Positions 31,318 to 39,985 of a stretch of 64,000 bases of DNA are shown here, one piece after another. Position 1 is the first letter of the stretch. Each line of letters begins with the position of its first letter. The notes beneath the pieces are model-generated. The model worked only from the letters and a program-made list of their open reading frames with translations. It ran no database searches and had not been told where the DNA came from. Position numbers and translations under genes: made by a program. The stretch is from a virus: IMG/VR virus record IMGVR_UViG_3300035670_000008, positions 1 to 64,000 of that record, one strand, 5' to 3'.

Positions 31318-32712
31318 TTATTCTTCAGGCGGCATCAGAGCAGAGAACTTCCGTTTAGCTAAGTTGCTCTTCTGCTCCGTGGGTGTAGGTTCTTCAGCTA
31401 CTTCCACCTCAGCTTCTGCCTGCTTCAAAACAGGCGGGTTAGGAGGCGTAGCCACGGCGCTTACGGCAGGGGTTCCGACTGAGCGGCTTTTGCCTTTCGT
31501 GTCGGCAACTTCCTGTTGGTAAGTACCTAAAGCAGCTTTCAGCCAATCCAAGGGGGTAGCGCCCCGACCAGCGGCGATAACTTCGGGGTCCCGCACTGGC
31601 GCAAAGACCGGCATGTGCAGGGTGTTGAACTCCTTCCGAGAGAGTTGACCAACGTACACTTCCGTAACCACGGGGTAGACGGTGTTACCACCCAGGTTGG
31701 CGCGGCGGACGTCGCCGGGGGCAGTGCGCTTGGCGTGGAGGTACTTGCTGAAGTAGTCGCCCCAGCTGTAGATTTCCGGCGGTAGGTAGCAGTGTTTACC
31801 CGCGCGGATAACCGGGCGTTCAAAGTCCCCGTTGCCGATGGGCCAGTGCTGCACTTTGGACATGCCCCGGATTTTAAGGATGAAGGGCTCGGTCATGGGT
31901 TCGAGCTTGCCGGGCTCTACTTCCGTCATGAGTTGGGCATCAGCAATGTCCACCCACTTGACTTTGGAGTTACCTCCGGTTAGCACCGCGCTGTTGTCCA
32001 AGACACCAAGCTGGAAGACCGCGAACAGGACGTAGCCGTCGAGCCGGCAGCTGGGGACTTGGGAGTTCGGGTCAAGGAACTGCTCCAGAGTGCCTTCGTA
32101 GTGCTCCCCGGCTTCAACGCAGCTGCGGCAGGTGCGCCGTTCGCTGGTCTTCACATCGGGGTCAGTACCCACGGGCGGGCGGCTGCCGTAGAGTTCCAGG
32201 TAAGGACGGTCAGCCAACCAACCAGTAAGTTCGTGGGGAGCTTTCTTGCTCTTGTGAATCTGGTTGATAGGCACTTCCAAGCAGTACCGGTCTTTGGTTT
32301 CCAGGGGCGGGTCGTAGGATTTATCGACCAGGCAGGTGGTGCCGCACAGCACTTTGCCTTCGGAGTTCTTCATCTGGAAGCTGTACTTCGGACCGATAAC
32401 GATACCCCGCAAGCCGACGAAGGTGTGCTCTACCGCGCGGGTAACTTCTTCGTAGATTTCAATCTTACTTTCCGTAAGTTCTTCAATCTCTTTCTTGGTC
32501 TTGGGCCAGCTCCAAACGATGCGTTCGCCGTTGATAGTCGTAGCTCGGTGGGCTTTCCAACTCGCGTCGTATTCTTCAACGCCCATCTCCCGCATTGCCA
32601 GGGACTCGGGGGCGTCCTGGGAGTCGGCTAGTAGCTGCTCCAGGTTATCAAGATTGATAGAAGTTAGGTCAGTAGGCGTGGCAGGATTAGTTTTAGCTAA
32701 GTAAGAAGTCAT
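31318..32712 (-). CDS. Conserved protein, candidate ssDNA-binding protein, 464 aa
   Basis: Starts at ATG 32712 (MTSYLAKTNPATP). An upstream in-frame ATG at 32775 would place the 29-nt motif inside the protein and is rejected. The core carries CRSC with further Cys residues, which might hold a zinc ion. The C-terminus is Pro- and Glu-rich and ends MPPEE, like acidic tails of SSB proteins. Location between clamp loader and helicase and the length suggest a role in DNA binding. No homology to gp32 or SSB is established. Confidence 0.6.
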   Translation of the reverse strand: MTSYLAKTNPATPTDLTSINLDNLEQLLADSQDAPESLAMREMGVEEYDASWKAHRATTINGERIVWSWPKTKKEIEELTESKIEIYEEVTRAVEHTFVGLRGIVIGPKYSFQMKNSEGKVLCGTTCLVDKSYDPPLETKDRYCLEVPINQIHKSKKAPHELTGWLADRPYLELYGSRPPVGTDPDVKTSERRTCRSCVEAGEHYEGTLEQFLDPNSQVPSCRLDGYVLFAVFQLGVLDNSAVLTGGNSKVKWVDIADAQLMTEVEPGKLEPMTEPFILKIRGMSKVQHWPIGNGDFERPVIRAGKHCYLPPEIYSWGDYFSKYLHAKRTAPGDVRRANLGGNTVYPVVTEVYVGQLSRKEFNTLHMPVFAPVRDPEVIAAGRGATPLDWLKAALGTYQQEVADTKGKSRSVGTPAVSAVATPPNPPVLKQAEAEVEVAEEPTPTEQKSNLAKRKFSALMPPEE

Positions 32713-32737
32713 ACAAATGTAACCAATTGAGTGATTA

Positions 32738-32766
32738 GCTTTCTTTTTGCTTTTTTCTTCGTGTTC
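32738..32766 (-). promoter_or_regulatory. 29-nt conserved motif, copy 4 (intergenic)
   Basis: GAACACGAA, GAAAAAAGC, 5 nt and GAAAGC on the minus strand, 26 nt upstream of the start at 32712. It lies in the 74-nt gap after the gene at 32787-33770 and matches the copy at 11687 exactly from GAAAAAAGC to GAAAGC. Confidence 0.6.
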
Positions 32767-32786
32767 GGGTTTCAACCCCTTATCTT

Positions 32787-33770
32787 CTATTTTAGCTCGG
32801 GGGCTAGGCGGTTTGAGGGTATGTCAAATATACTACTATAGGCAAGTTTGGCTTGGACAGAGGGTTTCAGAACCCAGTACTGTTTCTTCCCTTTTCGTAG
32901 GTAGAACCCTTCTGTACCCGGCGTAGCCAACACAGCCGTCGACAACCATATCCAATGGGCGAACATCCCTAGTAGTTTACCTAAGGACTCACCACGCTCA
33001 ATCCTCTCTAGAACTGGCTTTAGATACAGATTCAAGCAATAAGCGCCTGCTCCTATCAGTAGGATAGGGTATTCCCCGTTGGCATATTGCTTTGTCGGGC
33101 GGATTAGTCGGTAATACAGAGCGGGTTTTATAGACCCCCACACCTTTGTACCTTCTACAGTCGTTAAGGTATTGACTAAATCAAAGCACTCCCGGCTGGT
33201 TATATGCTTAGTCTCGAACGGGTTGTCTTCTTTTTTGTCCTTAAAGGTCATGATGTAGTTAATCCGCCGCATGGAAGTGTAAGGGTATAGCTGGTTAACT
33301 ACCCCAGGGAAGTTATACTCCTCATGCGGCTCAATAAACTCTACCCCGCGTAGGTCTAACTCTCGGTATAGACCACCCTCCAAGGATTTGATAGCAGCGG
33401 ACGGCTTCTTGTCTTCTAGCTCTAGTAGACAGATGAATACATAGGTGTTCTCATCGACGTTGAGCATCTGGTCGTTAGGCAGCAGGTTATTACTATCAGT
33501 TTTGACGCTACCATAGTTAACCGATTTGGGCTTAACGATAATCTCGCCTGTCCCTTTGGTTTCAGCGGGGATAATAATAACCGCCGTTGCCTCCGGGGTG
33601 AAGCGAGTGTCTAACGCTCGCCTGACCTCTTGGGTGGTAGGTTCAATTAACAGCTCTGGGGTCAGCTCTAACAAAGAGCAGATGAACTTGACCTGTTGGA
33701 TAGTTCCTACGGTTAGATAAATAACGCCAGGCTGTAGCTGTGTGACTAGGTCAATTACTTTACGTGACAC
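32787..33770 (-). CDS. Hypothetical protein adjacent to clamp loader, 327 aa
   Basis: Starts MSRKVIDLVTQLQPGVIYL and overlaps the clamp-loader gene by 11 nt. This arrangement fits a second clamp-loader subunit (delta-like), but I see no sequence signature. The C-terminal half is rich in Trp and Leu. Function unknown, with a replisome partner as the best guess. Confidence 0.6.
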   Translation of the reverse strand: MSRKVIDLVTQLQPGVIYLTVGTIQQVKFICSLLELTPELLIEPTTQEVRRALDTRFTPEATAVIIIPAETKGTGEIIVKPKSVNYGSVKTDSNNLLPNDQMLNVDENTYVFICLLELEDKKPSAAIKSLEGGLYRELDLRGVEFIEPHEEYNFPGVVNQLYPYTSMRRINYIMTFKDKKEDNPFETKHITSRECFDLVNTLTTVEGTKVWGSIKPALYYRLIRPTKQYANGEYPILLIGAGAYCLNLYLKPVLERIERGESLGKLLGMFAHWIWLSTAVLATPGTEGFYLRKGKKQYWVLKPSVQAKLAYSSIFDIPSNRLAPELK

Positions 33771-34878
33771 CTAAGTCTAAGCCTCCAAGTTGTAAGAGAT
33801 AGTCCTTTAGGTCAACCCGGTACTGTAAGTCTATAGACTCATAGAGCCGTCTGAGCGCGAAGAGTTGGTGGTCGTGGTTACCCCGTCGCTCGCGCATAGC
33901 ATTACCGATGTCCTTGGTTAAATCCAGGACAAAGTCCTTAACATTCCGAGGGCCATAGACAGACATGATTCGCTGGATGAGCTCTTCTACCTCGTAATAC
34001 TTACCCCGTTGAAGCGCTTTCCAGATGTCAATTCGGTCTTCCGCATCGGTATACCTTAGAAAGTACTTAACGGTTTCAGGTTGGATGTAGTCGCAGTACG
34101 GGTCATGTACGCCGAGCTGTTGATACTTACAACAAGCCGCCCGAATGGAACCGTGGCTAGCCCGCGCTATCTGGGCGGCGATCTCCTCTGTCAGAAGCGG
34201 ATAACCGCTGTTGGGCGCAATGGTTAGTAAGTAGTCTTTAATAGTCTCGTCTGGGATGTTTCGTAGCTCAATCGGAAAGCCACGCTCTTCGATAGCCCAG
34301 AGTTCCTGCTCAGGGATTTTCTCTGGTTGCATTGTCAACATTATATAAACCGTTAATTGGTCATTCTCCAACTCGGCTTTCAACAACACTTTCTGACGCT
34401 CGTTACTAGGGAATAGTTGCCACTCATCGAAGATGACAAAGCGGAAGTAGGGGCGTCCATAACCCAGGTCTACCGGTGGCTTAGAGCCAAACTCTAACCC
34501 GCGTTTTACCAGCTTACCGGTAGACTCTTCCTCGGTTCCGTAAGCACCAGGCTGCAGGTGCAGAATATTGGTGTATTCGCTGCCTTGTTGTCTAAAGTCG
34601 ATGACCTGCCGGCAGAGCTCACATTCACCACAGGGGTTAACCCCTCGGTAGGTAATGCCGTTGCGCGTATAGTCTTGTGGGTTACTGCAGTTTAAAGACC
34701 GAATTAGTAAGTTAATTAAGGAAGTCTTCCCGGAGCCGGTAGACCCATATATTGTGATAGACCTAGGCATAGTCGTAACGCCGTTGGAAATACAGTTCAA
34801 CAACTGGCGTAGCTCCATGTCATGTCCCCAAAACTCCTCCCAACGGAGCGGAGTTAGTTCTTGTGGTAAATTCAGCAT
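33760..34878 (-). CDS. Clamp loader AAA+ ATPase (DnaX-like)
   Basis: Loads the sliding clamp using ATP. Walker A GSTGSGKT (45-52), Walker B VIFDEWQLF (DEWQ at 151-154) and a zinc finger with C83, C86, C89 and probably C64 (PCGECELC) match the gamma/tau subunit, with a typical length of 372 aa. A helical C-terminal part follows. First gene of a leftward operon, 20 nt after a copy of the 29-nt motif and divergent from the tail genes. The Shine-Dalgarno is AGAGG. Confidence 0.85.
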   Translation of the reverse strand: MLNLPQELTPLRWEEFWGHDMELRQLLNCISNGVTTMPRSITIYGSTGSGKTSLINLLIRSLNCSNPQDYTRNGITYRGVNPCGECELCRQVIDFRQQGSEYTNILHLQPGAYGTEEESTGKLVKRGLEFGSKPPVDLGYGRPYFRFVIFDEWQLFPSNERQKVLLKAELENDQLTVYIMLTMQPEKIPEQELWAIEERGFPIELRNIPDETIKDYLLTIAPNSGYPLLTEEIAAQIARASHGSIRAACCKYQQLGVHDPYCDYIQPETVKYFLRYTDAEDRIDIWKALQRGKYYEVEELIQRIMSVYGPRNVKDFVLDLTKDIGNAMRERRGNHDHQLFALRRLYESIDLQYRVDLKDYLLQLGGLDLGVT

Positions 34879-34897
34879 TTCTTGGACCTCTTGATAG

Positions 34898-34926
34898 GCT
34901 TTCTTTTCGCTTTTTTCACCGTTTTC
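34898..34926 (-). promoter_or_regulatory. 29-nt conserved motif, copy 5 (divergent intergenic)
   Basis: GAAAACGGT, GAAAAAAGC, 5 nt and GAAAGC on the minus strand, 20 nt before the clamp-loader start and in the 85-nt gap from the tail-gene start. This is the best-placed copy for a promoter of the leftward replication operon. Confidence 0.6.
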
Positions 34927-34963
34927 ACGGACTAGAGTGAAGAATATAGAGCTTTACTTATTT

Positions 34964-36670
34964 ATGTCTAATGATACTAATCGCTCGCTCCGTGCTCTCC
35001 GTCAAGCTAAGGTAATTAATACCTCAGCTGAGGTAGCTGGAGTCAGCCAGTCAGCAGTGACGGCGGTTAGGAATCCGAACAGGCAGAAGCCTCCTAGAGA
35101 GACTAATTATATTAACGAGGCTGCTCAGACGGAACCTTTAGTCAACACGAACTTGGTTCGTTTGGCCAGACCTATTCAGTCAGTCGGTGCCGAGCTTAAC
35201 AGTAATGAATCTCCTAACTCGAAGGCCACGCTGTCTGCATCCCAACGTGAGTTTAGCCGACGGGTAGCTGAGCCAGAGCTCCCTTCTACTCCACCATTAA
35301 TACCAGACTTAGCAGTTGCTTTTGTCCCACGCCTGCTGCGGCAGCCTCTAACTATCGAGCCTACTTCAGAGACGGCAAGTTCTGACCTAGGTACCTCGAC
35401 TAGCTATAGTCTACTTAGAGACGAGCCAGTAGTTGTTTTAGATTCTTATACAGATGAAGTTGTCTTTAAAGCGGCTGAGCCTCCAACGGATTGGGAGTTA
35501 TATCAAAGGGAGTTTGGTTACACTGCGCCGCATGTCTACTTAGGGCAGGGGCTTACCTTTGACCCCCAAACTGGGAGTCTTAAGGTCACCTACGACCCAC
35601 CAACTCAGGAAGGTGGAGTTTCTAGCGTTGTAGGAGTTACCGGAGACGTCACAGTAGAAGACATCATAAATGCTCTACTAGATGTACCTGATTTAGAGTT
35701 AGGTAGCGCGGTTGATAGCGTCGTAGGGTTAGAGGGCGACATCACCGCTAGTCAGATTGCTGCGGCGTTGAATCTACTGACAGGTGAAGAAAGACTTAGC
35801 TACCTCAGCCTTAAAGACACTCCGGTTATCCCTGTATTACCAACGACCGTCGAGCTAGCCACAGCTCTTAATTCTTTAACTGGCGCCAGCCGGATTAGCT
35901 ACCTCAGCCTTAAAGACACTCCTACCATTCCGGTGCTGCCGACAGCGGCGGAGTTAGCGGCGTCTCTTAACGCCCTAACCGGTACCGACCGGATTAGTTA
36001 CTTAAGTCTTAAAGATACTCCTACTATTCCAGTTATTCCGGCATCGTTACCGCCAAGCGGGCCTGCTGGTGGAGACCTAACTGGAACCTACCCCGACCCT
36101 ACGTTAGCTACGGTAGGTGTAGCAGCAGGCACGTACACTAACGCAACGATTACCGTTGATGCTAAGGGCCGGGTGTTAAGCGCAGCTAGCAATGTCATTG
36201 ATATTCCTACTAGTGGAATTTTAGCTAGGACAGGTTCAACTGCTGCCTTAGCGCCTAACGCCTCAGCGGAGCTGTCTTTCGACTGCGGGACTAACGGGGT
36301 CATTTTTAAAGTCACTACTAACGTTAACTGTTTGATTAGGCTTTACTCAAATCCTACCGCTAGGGCGGCAGACAGCCGGGCTCTAGGGGTGTTGCCTACG
36401 GTTTACGTGGCTGGGCTAGTACTAGAGGTAGAAACGCAGAGTGATTCTCCAGTGTGGTTGGGGGCCCAACCGTTTGTTAATACACAAACGCCCCAACTTA
36501 CTTATTTATATGCCACAGTATTTAACCTTTCTGGTATGACTAATTCTTTAAGTATTGAACTACAGACAATGTCCAGCGTCCTGGCCCCTGACTTTACAGA
36601 CTACGACCTAGACGACGATGGCTATATTGACGAAGACTTTTTACCTGATGCTGATGGAGGTAGCTTCTAA
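34964..36670 (+). CDS. Tail fibre protein with triple repeat, 568 aa
   Basis: The first of the rightward tail genes. ATG at 34964 ([12 protein letters not shown]) is preferred to a GTG at 34937. After an N-terminal polar region comes a tandem of three roughly 38-aa units of the form [14 protein letters not shown] with ELAxxLNxLTG. Then comes [19 protein letters not shown], a motif common in phage fibres and hyaluronidase-like proteins. A jelly-roll-like C-terminal domain, also found at the start of the spike at 46415, follows. It ends in an Asp-rich stretch. Role: host attachment or fibre shaft. Confidence 0.8.
   Translation: MSNDTNRSLRALRQAKVINTSAEVAGVSQSAVTAVRNPNRQKPPRETNYINEAAQTEPLVNTNLVRLARPIQSVGAELNSNESPNSKATLSASQREFSRRVAEPELPSTPPLIPDLAVAFVPRLLRQPLTIEPTSETASSDLGTSTSYSLLRDEPVVVLDSYTDEVVFKAAEPPTDWELYQREFGYTAPHVYLGQGLTFDPQTGSLKVTYDPPTQEGGVSSVVGVTGDVTVEDIINALLDVPDLELGSAVDSVVGLEGDITASQIAAALNLLTGEERLSYLSLKDTPVIPVLPTTVELATALNSLTGASRISYLSLKDTPTIPVLPTAAELAASLNALTGTDRISYLSLKDTPTIPVIPASLPPSGPAGGDLTGTYPDPTLATVGVAAGTYTNATITVDAKGRVLSAASNVIDIPTSGILARTGSTAALAPNASAELSFDCGTNGVIFKVTTNVNCLIRLYSNPTARAADSRALGVLPTVYVAGLVLEVETQSDSPVWLGAQPFVNTQTPQLTYLYATVFNLSGMTNSLSIELQTMSSVLAPDFTDYDLDDDGYIDEDFLPDADGGSF
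35785..36045 (+). repeat. Tandem repeat of 38-aa fibre units
   Basis: Three in-frame units in the gene at 34964. Units two and three share nearly all codons ([13 protein letters not shown]). They look like recent duplications that would lengthen a fibre shaft. Confidence 0.75.
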
Positions 36671-37746
36671 TGGCTAACACAATACGAATTAAACGCCGGG
36701 TAACTGGCAACGCGGGCGCTCCAACTGGACTATCCAATGCAGAGCTAGCCTATAACGAGGTAGATGATGTCCTTTACTATGGTAAGGGCCTGTCTGGAGT
36801 TGGGGTTGAAGCAGCGGCAGTGGTTCCGATCGCAGGGCCGGGTCATGCGGTTACTTTAAACACAACTCAAACGATTTCAGGTAACAAGACCTTCAGCGGC
36901 ACGGTTGTGTTAGGCTCTAACGCAACTGCTACCACGCCGGCTACGAATGATAACTCGACCGCAGTAGCCACAACCGCCTGGGTGAAGCTCCAGGGTTACG
37001 GCTCTGGTTCTGGTAGTCTGACTAGCGTTGGGTTAGCCCTTAGTACCGAAGCGAACGCTTTCTTAGCTGTCAGTGATACTCCATTAATTGCCAACGGCAA
37101 CATTACACTTGACTTAGATTCGCAAACTGCGAACCATGTCTTCGCTGCTCCAAACGGGTCTGCTGGCAAGCCTGGCTTCCGTGCATTGGTTGCTGATGAC
37201 ATCCCTAGTTTAAGCACACTCTATCTGCCACTGTCCGGGGGGACGTTAACCGGGGGCTTAACTGTCGGCGGTGACTTGGTTGTTAACGGTACTACTACCA
37301 CCATTAACAGCACCACGTTGGATGTAGACGACATTAACATCACGTTGGGTACAGTTGGCAGCCCCACAGATAGCACCGCCAACACTGGTGGGATTACGCT
37401 TAAGGGGGCCTCTGATAAACTCTTCCGTTGGCTTAGCTCGACGGCGGCTTGGACTAGCTCAGAGCATATTGACTTAGCAACTGGTAAGGCTTACTACATT
37501 AACGGGACTTCGGCGCTGTCTGCTACTGCACTGGGTTCTGCGGTTACCTCCAGCTCGTTGACTTCCGTAGGTACGCTTACGACAGGTACTTGGAACGCCA
37601 CAACCATCGGCGTGGCTTACGGTGGTACTGGTGTTACTACTTTGACTGGTATAGTAAAAGGGAACGGCACTGGTGCGTTTAGCGCAGCTGTCGCTGGTAG
37701 CGATTATTTGAATAACGACAGCGTCATTGACTGCGGAACTTTCTAG
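36670..37746 (+). CDS. Tail fibre protein with attachment N-domain, 358 aa
   Basis: N-terminus TIRIKRRVTGNAGAP, SNAELAYNEVDDVLYYG is a common baseplate-binding or tail-attachment domain of phage fibres. The rest is Gly-, Thr- and Ser-rich with SGGTLTGGL and a repeat-like TTGTWNATTIGVAYGGTG near the C-terminus, typical of trimeric fibre shafts. Start overlaps the previous stop (TAATG). Confidence 0.8.
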   Translation: MANTIRIKRRVTGNAGAPTGLSNAELAYNEVDDVLYYGKGLSGVGVEAAAVVPIAGPGHAVTLNTTQTISGNKTFSGTVVLGSNATATTPATNDNSTAVATTAWVKLQGYGSGSGSLTSVGLALSTEANAFLAVSDTPLIANGNITLDLDSQTANHVFAAPNGSAGKPGFRALVADDIPSLSTLYLPLSGGTLTGGLTVGGDLVVNGTTTTINSTTLDVDDINITLGTVGSPTDSTANTGGITLKGASDKLFRWLSSTAAWTSSEHIDLATGKAYYINGTSALSATALGSAVTSSSLTSVGTLTTGTWNATTIGVAYGGTGVTTLTGIVKGNGTGAFSAAVAGSDYLNNDSVIDCGTF

Positions 37747-37766
37747 TATTATACCTGTAACATCTA

Positions 37767-39533
37767 ATGCCTAACAAAGTAAAGCTAAAACGGTCGGCTA
37801 CTCCTAGCTCAGCACCTACTACAGGTCAGCTGGAACTAGGGGAGCTCGCCATGAATACCTATGACGGTAAGCTTTTCTTTAAAAAAGATGACGGGGCAGA
37901 GTCTATTGTTACGATTGCTCCAGCTTCCGGGACTTTTACTGCTCAAACAACTGCACCGTCTAATGCAGCCACAGGGGACCGGTGGCTAGAAACCAGCACC
38001 GGAGTCCTATACACTTATTTTGATGGCGCTTGGATTGAGTTCGGAGCTAAAGGGCTAGACGACCTACAGACCGTATTCAGTGACCCGGTGGTCACGCGAG
38101 TAGGGACAGCTACTGGAGATACTTCAGCCACGTTACCTGCTCATCAAGCTGGAGATATTATTATTGGTTGGGCGTTTAGGGATGGTTCGACCACTAATCC
38201 TACATTGCCGGCGGGTTGGATAAGTTTAACCTCCAGGGACGGGACAAGCTGTTCTGCTCGGATGGGTTATAAGATTGCTGCTTCCGCTGCTGAGACCACA
38301 GGGACTTGGACGAACGCCAGCGTCGTGGCATTTGCGGTTTATCGTGGCGCTCGTTCCGATGGCGCTGTTGACCCTGTAGCCGACTGGGCATTTGATACTG
38401 GGACAAGCAGCACGGTCAACTACGACGGGAACAATATAACGCTCAACTCAGACCGTACATGGGTTGCCGCATTTGTCGGGCATCGTTCTACCGACACGAC
38501 AATTGAAACCGCGCCGTCAAATCTGACTAATGTTACTAGCTACGCGAATGCGACTGCTGAAGTAGCAATACATGATACTAACGGCGGGGTAAGCTCTTTT
38601 GTTGACGATTCAGTCTCCATCACGGGGACGAACAGTGGATGGATCACTGAGACCGTGACTATTGAGCCGCTGCTCAACCCTTCGACGTATCTGGACTTTC
38701 CATCTAGCCCTAGCGTTGATGATACTTATAGCTACTCTAATCTGACCTGGAAGTGGAACGGGGTTGGTTGGAGATTGCAATCAGCACGTGATGTTCAAAC
38801 GTTTAGCTCTAGCGGAACTTGGATAAAACCAACCCCAGTTCCCTCTGAAGCGTTCGTACTCGTCGAGTTATGGGGAGCTGGAGGCGGGGGTGGTTCCGGT
38901 GGACTAAGCACAGCAAGCGTAGTGTATGGAGGAGGAGCAGGTGGAGGGGGCGAGTATATAAAAATTCTTATACCAGCTAGTGACTTGCCTAATTCTGTTT
39001 CTGTAACGATTGGAGCTGGTGGTACTGGAGGGGCCAATAGTGATGTTAATGCTGGTTCATCCGGGGGAAGCACTTCATTTGGATTTTTGGTCGCCAACGG
39101 TGGAGCAGGAGGCCCTAGTAGCACAAGTGGTACATTATTGCAGGGCAACGGAGGGTCATCATCAATTTCCTTTGAGCCGGGCGCAGACGGGAATGGAAGT
39201 ACAGTGTTATCCGGAGCTGGGGGAGGCCCTGGTGGATCTTATGCCTTTCAAGTCGGTTACGACGGAGGCGAGTGCGCATCCAAAAGCACTGGCGCGGCCG
39301 CAGGAGGCAGTGGCGTTGGCGTAAATGGGAGCAACGCAACAACGTTTGGTAACGGCGGTGGTGGTGGTTGGACTGCCGTGGCTGACAACACAAATGCAAC
39401 CAATGGTGGAAATGGAGCAACCGCCGGAGGGGGAGGGGGAGGAGGTAGTGTCAAGTATACTACAACTGCTGGTACTAGAGGAGCTGGCGGTAACGGCGGA
39501 AATGGTTACGCAATAATCACAAGTTACTTTTAA
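37767..39533 (+). CDS. Tail fibre/adhesin with glycine-rich tip domain, 588 aa
   Basis: N-terminus KVKLKRSATPSSAPT, GELAMNTYDGKLFFKK resembles the preceding fibre's attachment domain. The middle is beta-rich. The C-terminal 230 residues are full of Gly runs (GGGGGSGG, GGAGGGGEY, GNGGNGY), like the polyglycine-sandwich receptor-binding tips of T4-like adhesins. This is likely a receptor-binding protein. Confidence 0.78.
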   Translation: MPNKVKLKRSATPSSAPTTGQLELGELAMNTYDGKLFFKKDDGAESIVTIAPASGTFTAQTTAPSNAATGDRWLETSTGVLYTYFDGAWIEFGAKGLDDLQTVFSDPVVTRVGTATGDTSATLPAHQAGDIIIGWAFRDGSTTNPTLPAGWISLTSRDGTSCSARMGYKIAASAAETTGTWTNASVVAFAVYRGARSDGAVDPVADWAFDTGTSSTVNYDGNNITLNSDRTWVAAFVGHRSTDTTIETAPSNLTNVTSYANATAEVAIHDTNGGVSSFVDDSVSITGTNSGWITETVTIEPLLNPSTYLDFPSSPSVDDTYSYSNLTWKWNGVGWRLQSARDVQTFSSSGTWIKPTPVPSEAFVLVELWGAGGGGGSGGLSTASVVYGGGAGGGGEYIKILIPASDLPNSVSVTIGAGGTGGANSDVNAGSSGGSTSFGFLVANGGAGGPSSTSGTLLQGNGGSSSISFEPGADGNGSTVLSGAGGGPGGSYAFQVGYDGGECASKSTGAAAGGSGVGVNGSNATTFGNGGGGGWTAVADNTNATNGGNGATAGGGGGGGSVKYTTTAGTRGAGGNGGNGYAIITSYF

Positions 39534-39537
39534 CCTT

Positions 39538-39984
39538 ATGAGATACGCAGTTATTAAGAATGGTGTGGTGGACAATATCATCGTTGCCGAAGAGACTATC
39601 TTGGCAGCACTCTTTCCAGAGGGGAATTATGCGATTTGTCCTGATGGTGTGAACATCGGCTACAGCTATAGCAACGGAGAGTTTACAAGTTCTCCCATCC
39701 AAGAGTTTCCTCCCGACTGGCCAGGCTTCAACATGGCTATTGCACTGGACACCAATATGATTCAGTACGAAGTGGTAGCTAACCAAGCCCATCCATCTAT
39801 TGTTACAAAGAAAGACTTAGCCTACTCCATTATTACGGATAAAGGGTTAGACAACTTTGCCGCTATCTTCCCAATGTTCTGTCAGTTGGCTGGGGTTTCG
39901 CCGGAGCACCGGGAAGAGTGGGCAACGATGGCAGAGTCATTCCACTTGCCGGCGGACTTCGTAAGTATCGTCAGAGGCAGCTAA
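39538..39984 (+). CDS. Putative tail fibre assembly or tip-associated protein, 148 aa
   Basis: Begins [19 protein letters not shown] and has [10 protein letters not shown], a pattern seen in small fibre-associated proteins and assembly factors. It lies directly between two fibre genes. Role inferred from context. Confidence 0.6.
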   Translation: MRYAVIKNGVVDNIIVAEETILAALFPEGNYAICPDGVNIGYSYSNGEFTSSPIQEFPPDWPGFNMAIALDTNMIQYEVVANQAHPSIVTKKDLAYSIITDKGLDNFAAIFPMFCQLAGVSPEHREEWATMAESFHLPADFVSIVRGS

Positions 39985-39985
39985 T

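Noticed and set aside
32059-32631. 190-aa plus-strand frame in the ssDNA-binding candidate
   Set aside because: It lies wholly opposite a real gene and its product looks non-natural. There is no promoter or spacing support.
32713-32775. Longer N-terminus of the candidate ssDNA-binding protein (MKPEHEEKSKKK...)
   Set aside because: The extra codons coincide with the 29-nt motif, which also occurs in non-coding DNA. ATG at 32712 gives a normal start.
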